Positions 25,341 to 33,828 are shown, counted from the first letter of the stretch. The stretch is 64,000 bases of DNA from Actinokineospora alba (GCF_004362515.1 NZ_SNXU01000001.1:6572001-6636000), one strand, 5' to 3'. Program-made: numbers and translations. Notes: generated by a model not told the origin, from the letters alone.

Positions 25341-26450
25341 CTAGCCTGCGAAGAGATCGGTCTCCGGCTCGACCGGCGGGTGCACCCGGATGAAGTACTC
25401 GCGGCCCAGCATCTCCCGCGCGATCGCGGGCGGAAACATCCCGGGCTCGATCGGGTATTGCGTGCGGTGCGCCGCGATGGCGGCGAGTTTGCGGTCGACG
25501 TGGTCGGAGACGTCGATGACCGTGGTGGCCCCGGAGAGGTCGAGTCCGTTCCCACCGGCGAAGGCAGGCAAGCCCGCCCCCGCGCCGCGACCGCCGAACA
25601 GGGTCGGGGAGCCGGGTGAGAACACCAGGCAGGTGACGCTGTCCTTGGCGACCACTGTCGCCGTGCGGGCGCTTCCCTGCGCGAGCGCGACCTCGCCGAA
25701 GAACTGGCCCTGCCGCATGGCGCGCAGGTGCTCGACAACCCCGTCGGGTTGCTCCTGCAGCACGTCGACCTCACCGGAGAGGATCAGGTAGAGGCTGCTC
25801 GGCTGCTCTCCCTGCTCCACGATCGCCGTGCCCGCCGGGAACCACCCCACCTCGATGTGGTCGCCCGCGAAGCCCATCGTCGTCGATTCACGGGTGAACA
25901 GGGAGAACGCGCGGACGAAGTCGCCTTGGCCCTGGAACCGGAAGTCGAACTCCCGCAGCCAGTGCGCGAGCCGGTCGAGCAGCAACAGCCTGCTGCGCGG
26001 GAAGTGGCTGTGGAACAGCCGTGGCGCGGCACCACCCAACCGGGCCACCGCCTCGGTGGTTGCGACGCCGATCGCCTGGTGGTCCGGGTGCCCGTAGCCG
26101 CCGTCGGCGCCGAAGGTGATGACCGCGTCCGGGGCGAACTCGGAGATCAGGCCGGACACCTCGCCGGTCAGCTGCTCGGCGTCGACGTCCGCCAGCGTTC
26201 CGTCCACATAGTCCAGCAGGCGCACCCGCCCGACACCGAGTTCGGCGCACGCGGCCCGCAGTTCACGTTCCCGGGCCTCGGCGATCGTGCGCCGGGTGGC
26301 CGCGGCGGCGTCGCGGATCTGGCCCGCCTCGCCGCGGGTGGCGGACACGACGACGGCGTCGCCACCCGCCGCGGTGTGTCGGGCGAACGTGCCGCCCGCG
26401 CAGAACACCTCGTCGTCGGGGTGGGCGAACACGCCGAGCAGCCGCCTCAT
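25341..26450 (-). CDS. LmbE/PIG-L-type deacetylase with an internal cyclic-nucleotide-binding domain
   Basis: 369 residues from ATG 26450 (MRRLLGVFAHPDDE). The N-terminal 170 residues are PIG-L/LmbE: zinc motif AHPDDE (9-14) and GHPDH (120-124), the family that deacetylates GlcNAc-inositol or mycothiol conjugates. Residues 175-280 form a CRP-type cNMP-binding domain: GTAIVEQGEQPSSLYLILSG and the phosphate-binding cassette FFGEVALAQGSARTATV with the ligand Glu (253) and Arg (262) kept. Residues 315-355 (KLAAIAAHRTQYP) return to LmbE-like sequence, so the cNMP module looks inserted. An allosterically controlled deacetylase is inferred. Divergent from the flavoprotein gene. Confidence 0.85.
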   Translation of the reverse strand: MRRLLGVFAHPDDEVFCAGGTFARHTAAGGDAVVVSATRGEAGQIRDAAAATRRTIAEARERELRAACAELGVGRVRLLDYVDGTLADVDAEQLTGEVSGLISEFAPDAVITFGADGGYGHPDHQAIGVATTEAVARLGGAAPRLFHSHFPRSRLLLLDRLAHWLREFDFRFQGQGDFVRAFSLFTRESTTMGFAGDHIEVGWFPAGTAIVEQGEQPSSLYLILSGEVDVLQEQPDGVVEHLRAMRQGQFFGEVALAQGSARTATVVAKDSVTCLVFSPGSPTLFGGRGAGAGLPAFAGGNGLDLSGATTVIDVSDHVDRKLAAIAAHRTQYPIEPGMFPPAIAREMLGREYFIRVHPPVEPETDLFAG

Positions 26451-26537
26451 CCGCACCCACCTCAGCTCGACTCGGGGTTTGACCGTCCCGGGCGTATCGT
26501 CACCCAACAGCAGTCACCTCGCTCGCGGGAGGCACCC

Positions 26538-27476
26538 GTGGATCCCGAGAAGTTCTATCTGCGCCATCCGGCGACGGCCGCGGTCGGCTCGAAGAACACC
26601 TTCCTGCTCCGCGACGCCACCACCCAATCAGTGGTCACCACCGACGACCCACCCGCGCTCTCACGGATGCTGCAACTGCTCGCCACCCCGCTCTCGGGCC
26701 GAGACCTGCTGAACCACCTCGACGGCGAGGCCCAAGGCGCGCGCTCGGCGGTGGAGGCCCTGCTGGCTGACGGAATGCTGCACGAGGCCGACACCCCGGA
26801 AACCCTGCTGGCCCTACGCGACGAGGTGTTCGGCGACAACCAGGGCTACTGCTTCCAACCCGGCCCGGTGCGCTGCCGCCACCTCGTCCTCGCGATGACC
26901 GGCAGCGTGGTCGCCGGGCTGATGGGGCCGGTGATCCTGAGCCTGGCGTACTCCCGGTTCCACGAGCGGATCGACCTGATCGTCACCGAGTCGGCGAAGG
27001 CGTTCGTCCAGCCGGAGATGTACGAGTACTACGGCATCCGAACCTTCACCGACCCCTTCGAACGGCGTGAGGGAATGACCGTCCCGCATATCGGCTTGGC
27101 GAAGTCGGCCGACCTGATCGCCGTAGTCCCGGCAAGCGCGCGGTCAATAGCACGACTGGCAGCGGCGGAATGCTCCGACCTGCTTTCCTTGGTGGCGGCG
27201 GCGACGACCGCACCCATCGTGGTCGCCCCGACGATGAACACCGCGATGTGGGACAACCAGGGCGTCCGCCGCAACGTCGACCGCCTACGCGCGGACGGCA
27301 TCTACGTCATCGAACCAACGATCTTCTTCGAGGCAGCCGAACTGGCCAAAGGAGTACCCCCGGCCTACGGCATGGCAGGCACCTTCTGGGGCGGCCCAGA
27401 AGGCCTGATGCGCACCCTCACAGCAGTCCTGGACCTGCACAAAGCACCGAACCATGCGATCGAGCAGCCCGTGTAA
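26538..27476 (+). CDS. HFCD-family flavoprotein (Cys-decarboxylase-like) with N-terminal wHTH-like domain
   Basis: 312 residues from GTG 26538 after GGGAGG. Residues 112-300 are the homo-oligomeric flavin-containing Cys decarboxylase fold shared by CoaC, EpiD and MrsD: TGSVVAG (121-127), catalytic His184 in VPHIGLAKSADL, PASA (198-201) and PTMNTAMW (231-238). CoaB is not fused, so this is not a standard Dfp. Residues 1-100 are extra: LSRMLQLLATPLSGRDLLNHL followed by AVEALLADGMLHE resembles a winged-helix or PqqD/RRE-like domain of peptide-tailoring enzymes. Substrate unknown; a C-terminal Cys of a peptide or thioester is the family precedent. Confidence 0.82.
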   Translation: MDPEKFYLRHPATAAVGSKNTFLLRDATTQSVVTTDDPPALSRMLQLLATPLSGRDLLNHLDGEAQGARSAVEALLADGMLHEADTPETLLALRDEVFGDNQGYCFQPGPVRCRHLVLAMTGSVVAGLMGPVILSLAYSRFHERIDLIVTESAKAFVQPEMYEYYGIRTFTDPFERREGMTVPHIGLAKSADLIAVVPASARSIARLAAAECSDLLSLVAAATTAPIVVAPTMNTAMWDNQGVRRNVDRLRADGIYVIEPTIFFEAAELAKGVPPAYGMAGTFWGGPEGLMRTLTAVLDLHKAPNHAIEQPV

Positions 27477-27506
27477 CCCCCCACAGAACGCAACGAGCCA
27501 AGACCA

Positions 27507-27725
27507 ACGGCCTGTTTGGGTGTGACGACCCGTCATCCCGACCACCCCCGACCACCCCGATTCGTGAGGGGCCCATCCCGACGGCCTGTTTGGGTGGTTC
27601 GCCTTGATTTGGGGTTGAAATGGGCCAAACTCGCGGCGCGGGTGGGCCCTTCATGCCCCACCTTTTTGACCCGCGCGGCCCATTTCAAAGGGGTCCCCAA
27701 ATCAAGGCGAACCACCCAAACAGGC
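27507..27725. repeat. Palindromic element B (27584-27725) with an upstream orphan half-arm
   Basis: 27584-27614 and 27695-27725 are a perfect 31-bp inverted repeat. Inside, TGAAATGGGCC (27616-27626) pairs with 27678-27688 and GCGCGGGT with ACCCGCGC further in, giving a near-continuous hairpin of 142 nt. The first 16 nt of the arm region (27581-27596) are repeated exactly at 27507-27522. It lies between convergent flavoprotein and patatin genes. Arms are identical to element C (33424-33562), while element A (9118) has compensated changes. No ORF is credible here. Confidence 0.9.
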
Positions 27726-27765
27726 ACCCGCCCACAAGCCCGCCACAGCCGGCGAACAGGCCCAG

Positions 27766-29400
27766 CTAAAGCAGCCCAGCCAACCCGGGCAAAGCCGATT
27801 CAGCAGAACGCCGCCCAGCATCGACAATCTCCCCCATCCGCCGAAAGTCGAACATCCCCATCGTGTCCAACCCCGGCGTGATCAACGTATGCGCGAGAAG
27901 CCGCCCAGAAGCGGCCCGCTGCCAACTCGCCAACACCATCGCCCGAGCGATCGTGTCCACCGCGGTCGGCACCGTCTCATCACCAGGAACAGGCTGGAAC
28001 GGCCGCATCACGTCCACCGCCACCACCGGCCCCTCCCCATCCGAAGCCATCACCCCGATGGGCAGGTTGTCCAGCACCCCACCGTCGATATGCAGCCGCC
28101 CATCCACCCACGCGGGCGGCGCCACCCCAGGCAGCCGCACCGACAACCCGATCGCGTCCACGAACCGCCCCCGCCGGTGCACCACCACCTCCGCCCCCAC
28201 CAGATCGACGCTGACAGCGAAGAACGACCGCCGCTGCGCCTCGATCGCCAAATCCCCGAACACCCGCTCCAGCATCGCGGCCCCCCGCTTCGCCCGGATC
28301 AGCCCGTAACGCGAAACCGTGTAGTCGCTGAACGGCTTCCGCTCGACCAACTCATGCCGAACCACCCGCAGCATCTCGTCGATGTCGAGCCCCACCGCCA
28401 CCAACCCGGCCATGAGCGCGCCCATGCTGGTCCCGCCGACCCGGTCGATTCGCGCCCCCGCCCGCAGCAACACGTCGATCACCCCGAGGTGGGCGAGACC
28501 GCGGGCGCCGCCACCGGACAGCACGAGCCCAAGAGCACGTCCCGACACCCGTCGGGCAAGCCGTGCGATGTCCGAATGCGACGCCGGGTCCACCAGGTGG
28601 TGCGCGGCCGGCTCGATGGCGTCCAACCAGCCCGCCAGCCCGGCGGTCCCGAGGGCCACCAGGTGCGCCCCGGGCAGCGTGGTGGGCACCGGATCGGACG
28701 CCGCCGGATCGACCACGACCAGCGCTCGATCGGTCTGTCGAGCGCAGAACTCCCACCACGGGCCCGCACGCCGGGCCGCGACCAGCAGCACCACCTCGTG
28801 CGCGGCTTCCAGCGCGTCCAGCCGCTCGCCCCAGGACTCCCGCGGTTCGCCGCCGTCGACGCGGGCGACCGTGGCGTGCCGGGCCAGCTCCACCGTCAGC
28901 CGGTCGGCGAGGCCGAGCACGACGGACTCGGGAAGCTCCTGCACCGTCAGCAGCGACAGCACGGTGCTCGACTGTGGCCTGGCGACCGGCACGTCCCCGC
29001 GCCGCAGCCGGGCGCCGAGCTCATGGATGAGCGCGCGGGAGAACGCGGGTTCGGTGTCGAGCAGGCGGTCGAACTCCGCGCGGTGCAGGGCCAGCAGGTC
29101 GCTGTCGCGGCGGGCCCGCACGGAGGCGGTCCGCACGCCGCCCGAGAGCAGGGCCAGTTCGCCGAACGCCTCGCCGCGGCCGTGAACCCGGACGATCTCG
29201 TCGTCCACCAGGACTTCCAGCCTGCCCGACCGTACGATGTAGAGCGTTTCACCGCGGTCGCCCTGCCGGAAGAGCAGCTCGCCCGCCCCGACCGCGACCG
29301 TCTCCGCGGCCTGCGCCACCTGGGTCAGCAGGTCGACGGGGAGAGCGCCGAACAGCGGTACGCCGCCCAGTAACGCGACATCGTCGTCCATCGACTTCAT
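27766..29400 (-). CDS. Patatin-like phospholipase with N-terminal cyclic-nucleotide-binding domain
   Basis: 544 residues. Residues 12-130 form a CRP-type cNMP domain (GELLFRQGDRGETLYIVRSGRLEV, cassette FGELALLSGGVRTASV with conserved Glu and Arg). A Rossmann-like middle domain follows, then the patatin domain: oxyanion loop GGGARG (296-301), nucleophile Ser325 in GTSMG, and catalytic Asp in HIDGGVLDNLPI. This is the NTE/RssA-like layout of lysophospholipases controlled by a sensor domain. It is divergent from the NRPS at 29421 with only 20 nt between start codons. ATG 29391 is an alternative start. Confidence 0.92.
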   Translation of the reverse strand: MKSMDDDVALLGGVPLFGALPVDLLTQVAQAAETVAVGAGELLFRQGDRGETLYIVRSGRLEVLVDDEIVRVHGRGEAFGELALLSGGVRTASVRARRDSDLLALHRAEFDRLLDTEPAFSRALIHELGARLRRGDVPVARPQSSTVLSLLTVQELPESVVLGLADRLTVELARHATVARVDGGEPRESWGERLDALEAAHEVVLLVAARRAGPWWEFCARQTDRALVVVDPAASDPVPTTLPGAHLVALGTAGLAGWLDAIEPAAHHLVDPASHSDIARLARRVSGRALGLVLSGGGARGLAHLGVIDVLLRAGARIDRVGGTSMGALMAGLVAVGLDIDEMLRVVRHELVERKPFSDYTVSRYGLIRAKRGAAMLERVFGDLAIEAQRRSFFAVSVDLVGAEVVVHRRGRFVDAIGLSVRLPGVAPPAWVDGRLHIDGGVLDNLPIGVMASDGEGPVVAVDVMRPFQPVPGDETVPTAVDTIARAMVLASWQRAASGRLLAHTLITPGLDTMGMFDFRRMGEIVDAGRRSAESALPGLAGLL

Positions 29401-29420
29401 AGTGCCGGAAGGGACGCACT

Positions 29421-32400
29421 ATGGCCTCGTTTCCGCTCTCGCACAACCAGCTGTCGGTCTGGTATCTCCACGCTTTCGCGCCCGACAGCTCGGCCTACCA
29501 CGTCCAGTTCTGCGCCCGCATCACCTCGCCGCTCGACGTCGACCGGCTGGCCGCCGCACTGGACACACTGGTCGAGCACTCACCGATGCTGCGCACGACC
29601 ATCAGCGCCGAATCGGGCACGCCGCTGCAGACCGTCCACGAACACTGGCCGGTGACCCTGGAACGGCACGACACGGCGGGACTGTCCGATGAGGAACTGC
29701 GGGAGCGGCTCAACGCCGACTACGAGCGCCCGTTCGACCTCGCCGCGCACCCCGGCTTCCGCGCGTCGCTCTACGAGCGGGGTCCTGGTGACAACACGCT
29801 GCTGCTGACGTGGCACCACGCGTTCATGGACGGCGGGTCGCTGCACCCGCTGCTCGACCGGCTCACCCGGGCCTACGCCGGGCAGCCGCTCGCCCCCGCG
29901 TCCGGGGAGTACACCGACTTCGTCGGCTGGCAACGCGACCTGATGGACAGTGCGGAGGGACAGCGGCAGCGGGCGTTCTGGGAGGAGACGCTCGGCGCCG
30001 CCCCGCCGGTGCTGGACCTGCCGCCGGACAAGCAGCGGCCCCCGGTGCAGTCGCTGCGCGGCGACTCGGTGCCGTTCACCGTCGACGCCGAGACCACCCG
30101 GGCGCTGTCCGCGCTGGCCCGGGCCGAGGGCTCCAGCATGTTCCGGGTGGTCCTCGCGGCCTGTCACCTGGCGCTGTTCCGGGCCACCGAGCAGCAGGAC
30201 ATCCTCATCGGCGCACCGGTCGCGGGCCGCACCAGCCCCGAGTTCGCCGACGTCATCGGGCACTTCGTCAACATGATCGTGGTGCGCGGCGACCTGTCCG
30301 GCGAGCCCACCTTCCGTGAGCTGCTGCGCCGGGTGGACGCCGCGGTGCGCGCGGCGATGTCCAACCAGGACTACCCGTTCGCCGCCCTGGTCGAGCGGCT
30401 GCAGCCGACCCGCGACGCCAGCCGGTCGCCGCTGTTCCAGGTCGCCCTGGTCTTCCAGCGGATGCCGATCGAGGAACTGGCGCACTTCGCGCTGCGCGCG
30501 CCCGGCCGGGCCGGGTTCGAGCTCAACGGCACGCGCTTCGAGCCGACCGGGCTGAGCCAGCAGCAGGGGGCGTTCGACATCTCCCTGGTCATGGCCCGCT
30601 CCGGCGAGGAACTGATCGGGGAGCTGAAGTACGGCTCCGACCTGTTCGAGCGGCGCACCGGGGAGCGGATGGCCTTCCTGCTGGGCAGCATGCTGCGCCA
30701 GATCGTCGCCGACCCGGACCGGCCGGTGAACCGGATCCCGCTGCTCGACGCCGCGCAGCAGCACCAGCTGGTCGAGGGCTGGAATGACACCGTCCGACCG
30801 GTCCGCACCGACGCCTGCCTGCACCAGCTCTTCGAGGAGCAGGTCGTGCGGACCCCGGACGCTCCCGCCGTGGTGTGCGGCGACCGGCAGCTGAGCTACG
30901 CCGAGCTGGACGCCGAGGCGAACCGGATCGCCCACCACCTGCGTTCGCGGGGCGTGGGCAGGCACGGTCTGGTGGGTGTCTATTTGGAACGGTCACTGGA
31001 GATGGTGGCCGCACTGCTCGGGGTGCTCAAGGCGGGGGCGGGGTACATCCCGCTGGAGACCTCGCACCCGTTGGCGCGCACCGACGTCATCCTGTCCTCG
31101 TTGCCGGTGTCGTGCACCCTCACCCAGGCCCGGCTGGTGCCGAAACTGCAGGACCTCGCCGCCCCTGCGCTCAAACACCTCATCTGCGTCGACGCCCCGG
31201 CGCCCTCGTCGGACGGGCCGCGCACGGTCGCCGGGACCGACGACCTGGCCTTGTCGGACCCTGGAGCTTTGGCGAACGTGTCCGAGCCGGGGGACACGGC
31301 GTACATCATCTTCACCTCCGGCTCGACCGGGACGCCGAAGGGCGTGGAGGTGGCGCACCAGCCGGGGGTGAACCTGATCGACTGGGTCAACCGCACCTAC
31401 GAAGTCGGCGGGGACGACCGGATCCTGCAGGTGACCTCGCTGTGCTTCGACTTGTCGGTCTACGACATCTTCGGCGGGTTGGCGGCGGGCGCGTCCCTGC
31501 TGATCGCGACGTCGGACGACCTGCGGGACCCGCGCAGGCTCCTCGCGCTGCTCACCGAGCAGCCGGTGACGTTCTGGAACTCCGCGCCGCCCGCGTTGCA
31601 GCAACTGGTGTCGTTCCTGCCGGACCGCGCGCCCGAGGCGAAGCTGCGACTCGTGTTCCTCTCCGGCGACTGGATTCCGCTGCCGCTGCCCGACGGGATC
31701 CGCGCGGTGTTCCCGCGGGCGCACGTGGTGAGCCTGGGCGGGGCGACCGAGGCGACGGTGTGGTCGAACTACTACGACATCGGCGAGATCGAGCGGCGCT
31801 GGGTGTCCATTCCGTACGGCAGACCCATTCAGAACGCGCGCTACTACGTCCTCGACGCGCAGGGAATCCCTTGCCCGGTAGGCATTCCGGGTGAGCTGTA
31901 CATCGGCGGCGACGTCTTGGCGAAGGGGTACGTCAACGATCCCGTGCTGACCGCGGGCAAATTCGTGCCCGACCCCTTCCGCCCGGGCGGGCGGATGTAC
32001 CGCACCGGAGACCGGGCCCGGTTCTACAGCGACAGCAACATCGAGTTCCTGGGGCGCAAGGACTTCCAGGTCAAGATCCGCGGCTACCGGATCGAACTCG
32101 GCGAGATCGAGTCGGTCCTGCTGCAACACGACGGCATCGCCGAGTGTCTCGTCCTCGCCCGCGACGACGCCGGACCGGAGCGGGTGCTCGTCGCCTACGC
32201 CGTGGCCGCCGGGCCGTTGAACCCCAGCGAGGTGCGCGCGTTCGTCGCCGAGAAACTGCCGAGTTACATGGTCCCCGCTCACGTCGTGGTCCTCGACGCG
32301 ATGCCGATGACCGCCAACGGCAAGATCGACCGCAAAGCCCTACCCCCACCCGACCGCAAACGCGAGGCGTCCGCGGCGTTCGTCGAACCCCGCGACGAGG

Positions 32401-33404
32401 CCGAGCGGCTGATCGCCCGAACCTGGGCCGCGGTGCTCGGCCTCGACCGCATCGGCGCTTCGGACAACTTCTTCGAACTCGGCGGCCACTCGCTGCAGGC
32501 GGTCGAGATCGCGCGGGCGTTGGAGGAGGCGTTGGGGATGCGGTTGCCGCTGTCGGTGCTGTTGACCGCGCCCACAGTCGCCGAACTGGCCGCGCAACTG
32601 GCGGGCCCGCGGACGGCGTCGCTGGTGGTGCCGCTGCGGGAGGGGTCGGGGAAGACCCTGTTCTGCTTCCACCCGGCAGGCGGTGAGGTGCTGCCGTACC
32701 GGGCGGCTGTCGACCAGCTGCCCGCCGAATGGTCGGTCCTCGGCATCCAGTCTCAGGCGCTCACCGGAATCCCGGAACACCCGACCTTGGACGCGATGGC
32801 CGATGCGTACGCGGAGGTCCTGGTGGCGGCTCAGCCCAGCGGGGCATTCGTGCTCGCGGGCTGGTCGATGGGCGGAGTCATCGCGCACGCCGTCGCCGCC
32901 CGCCTCCGCGCGACGGAACGTGACGTCGCGTTCGTCGCCCTGATCGACGCCACCCTGCCCGGCAGTCACCCGGAACTCAAGCGGCATCCGATGTGGCTGT
33001 TGTCCACCGCCTTCGGGCCGCTCGCACCGGTGTTCGCGGAGACCGGCTCGTGGGAGGCGGCTGTCGAGGAGGTGCTGTCCCTTCCGGCGGAGGAACGCCC
33101 CGGGGCGGCGTTGCGGATGGCGGTGGAGCGGGGGCTGGTTCCGGAGGGCAGCACGTTGTCGGCGTTCGATGTTGCCCGGGAGGTGGGGGAAGTCCATACG
33201 CGGTTGTTGTTGGCACACAAGCCTTCTGTTGTTGATGTGCCGCTAAGTGTGTTGTGGGCTCAGGACTCTCTTGTCGACGGCGAACCTCCTACGGACTGGG
33301 GATGCTGGACGACGGCGGCTGTGGAGACGCGGGTCGTGCCGGGTAACCATTACACCGTGCTGCGATCGCCGTTGGCTCTGTCGGTCGTTGGGATGGGGCC
33401 GTGA
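29421..33404 (+). CDS. Single-module NRPS C-A-PCP-TE, predicted cysteine-activating
   Basis: 1327 residues, RBS GGAAGGG. C domain 1-440 with HHAFMDG (132-138), a standard condensation rather than cyclisation motif. A domain 455-960 with TSGSTGTPKG (632-641), YRTGDRAR and PMTANGKIDRKAL. PCP serine 1024 in FFELGGHSLQ. TE 1060-1327 with GWSMGG (Ser1149) and a final His in PGNHYTVL. My ten-residue specificity reading is D-L-Y-N-F-S-L-V-W-K, eight of ten identical to the cysteine code DLYNLSLIWK. The acyl donor for the C domain is unknown, and no MbtH or second module is near. Divergent from the patatin gene. Confidence 0.9.
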   Translation: MASFPLSHNQLSVWYLHAFAPDSSAYHVQFCARITSPLDVDRLAAALDTLVEHSPMLRTTISAESGTPLQTVHEHWPVTLERHDTAGLSDEELRERLNADYERPFDLAAHPGFRASLYERGPGDNTLLLTWHHAFMDGGSLHPLLDRLTRAYAGQPLAPASGEYTDFVGWQRDLMDSAEGQRQRAFWEETLGAAPPVLDLPPDKQRPPVQSLRGDSVPFTVDAETTRALSALARAEGSSMFRVVLAACHLALFRATEQQDILIGAPVAGRTSPEFADVIGHFVNMIVVRGDLSGEPTFRELLRRVDAAVRAAMSNQDYPFAALVERLQPTRDASRSPLFQVALVFQRMPIEELAHFALRAPGRAGFELNGTRFEPTGLSQQQGAFDISLVMARSGEELIGELKYGSDLFERRTGERMAFLLGSMLRQIVADPDRPVNRIPLLDAAQQHQLVEGWNDTVRPVRTDACLHQLFEEQVVRTPDAPAVVCGDRQLSYAELDAEANRIAHHLRSRGVGRHGLVGVYLERSLEMVAALLGVLKAGAGYIPLETSHPLARTDVILSSLPVSCTLTQARLVPKLQDLAAPALKHLICVDAPAPSSDGPRTVAGTDDLALSDPGALANVSEPGDTAYIIFTSGSTGTPKGVEVAHQPGVNLIDWVNRTYEVGGDDRILQVTSLCFDLSVYDIFGGLAAGASLLIATSDDLRDPRRLLALLTEQPVTFWNSAPPALQQLVSFLPDRAPEAKLRLVFLSGDWIPLPLPDGIRAVFPRAHVVSLGGATEATVWSNYYDIGEIERRWVSIPYGRPIQNARYYVLDAQGIPCPVGIPGELYIGGDVLAKGYVNDPVLTAGKFVPDPFRPGGRMYRTGDRARFYSDSNIEFLGRKDFQVKIRGYRIELGEIESVLLQHDGIAECLVLARDDAGPERVLVAYAVAAGPLNPSEVRAFVAEKLPSYMVPAHVVVLDAMPMTANGKIDRKALPPPDRKREASAAFVEPRDEAERLIARTWAAVLGLDRIGASDNFFELGGHSLQAVEIARALEEALGMRLPLSVLLTAPTVAELAAQLAGPRTASLVVPLREGSGKTLFCFHPAGGEVLPYRAAVDQLPAEWSVLGIQSQALTGIPEHPTLDAMADAYAEVLVAAQPSGAFVLAGWSMGGVIAHAVAARLRATERDVAFVALIDATLPGSHPELKRHPMWLLSTAFGPLAPVFAETGSWEAAVEEVLSLPAEERPGAALRMAVERGLVPEGSTLSAFDVAREVGEVHTRLLLAHKPSVVDVPLSVLWAQDSLVDGEPPTDWGCWTTAAVETRVVPGNHYTVLRSPLALSVVGMGP

Positions 33405-33423
33405 TGGCGGGCCGCGGGTGGGT

Positions 33424-33562
33424 GCCTGTTTGGGTGGTTCGCCTTGATTTGGGGCCCCTCGAAATGGGGCTGCGCGGGCAAAGAGGGTGGGGAGGTGAAG
33501 CCCACCCGCGCCGAAAGTTTAGCCCCATTTCCCCCAAATCAAGGCGAACCACCCAAACAGGC
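33424..33562. repeat. Palindromic element C
   Basis: 33424-33454 and 33532-33562 are a perfect 31-bp inverted repeat identical to the arms of element B. The inner stem GAAATGGGGCT (33461-33471) pairs with 33521-33531, and GCGCGGG (from 33472) with CCCGCGC near 33505. The central loop differs strongly from element B, so arms and inner stem are conserved while the core varies. It starts 20 nt after the NRPS stop. Confidence 0.9.
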
Positions 33563-33735
33563 CGTTGGGATCTGCCCGTCACCTTCCGGCCGAAGACGGT
33601 CACTCTCCCAAGCCGACCGCCCCAACCCACCACCACCAACCGTTGGGACCCACCCGTCACCTTCCAGCCGAAGACGGTCACTCTCCCAAGCCGCCCGCCC
33701 CAACCCACCACCACCAACCGTTGGGACCCACCCGC
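33563..33735. repeat. 78-bp tandem direct repeat, two and a fraction copies
   Basis: Units begin at GTTGGGA 33564, 33642 and 33720 (period exactly 78). The first two differ at a few positions; the third is cut after about 15 nt. Each unit contains CACCTTC-AGCCGAAGACGGTCACTCTCCCAAGCCG-type sequence and a run of CCA triplets. 78 is a multiple of 3 and the frame stays open into the cyclase gene, but the peptide (repeated THHHQPLGPTRHLPAEDGH) does not look like a real N-terminus. 33736-33828 holds nothing I recognise. Confidence 0.8.
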
Positions 33736-33828
33736 CGAATGCGGCCCACGAACCACTCCACCCCAACCGGTGGTGGCCCAGCACTCCCCCGAGTCGATCA
33801 CCGGGCCGATCAACAGGCGGATCCGCTG

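Noticed and set aside
25728..26537. N-terminal extension of the flavoprotein into the LmbE gene
   Set aside because: Antisense to the LmbE-cNMP gene; RBS and family alignment begin at 26538.
27541..27725. Short ORFs reading PVWVVRLDLG-like peptides from the palindromes
   Set aside because: They exist only because the 31-nt arms are open in several frames; no RBS and no conservation beyond the palindrome.
27766..29400. CBASS or CapV-type defence phospholipase
   Set aside because: Although a cyclic-nucleotide-controlled patatin is suggestive, no CD-NTase or CBASS accessory gene is adjacent; the NTE-like cNMP domain is of the CRP type.
29421..33404. Assigning the Cys-type NRPS to the 44-57 kb cluster
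   Set aside because: Separated by more than 10 kb of unrelated genes on both strands; kept as a separate locus.
33563..33735. CRISPR array
   Set aside because: Repeats are 78 nt, contiguous and without spacers; no cas gene in the window.
33565..33828. N-terminal extension of the cyclase through the 78-bp repeats
   Set aside because: Repeats encode His/Pro-rich peptide without a family match; ATG 33829 directly precedes the first membrane helix.
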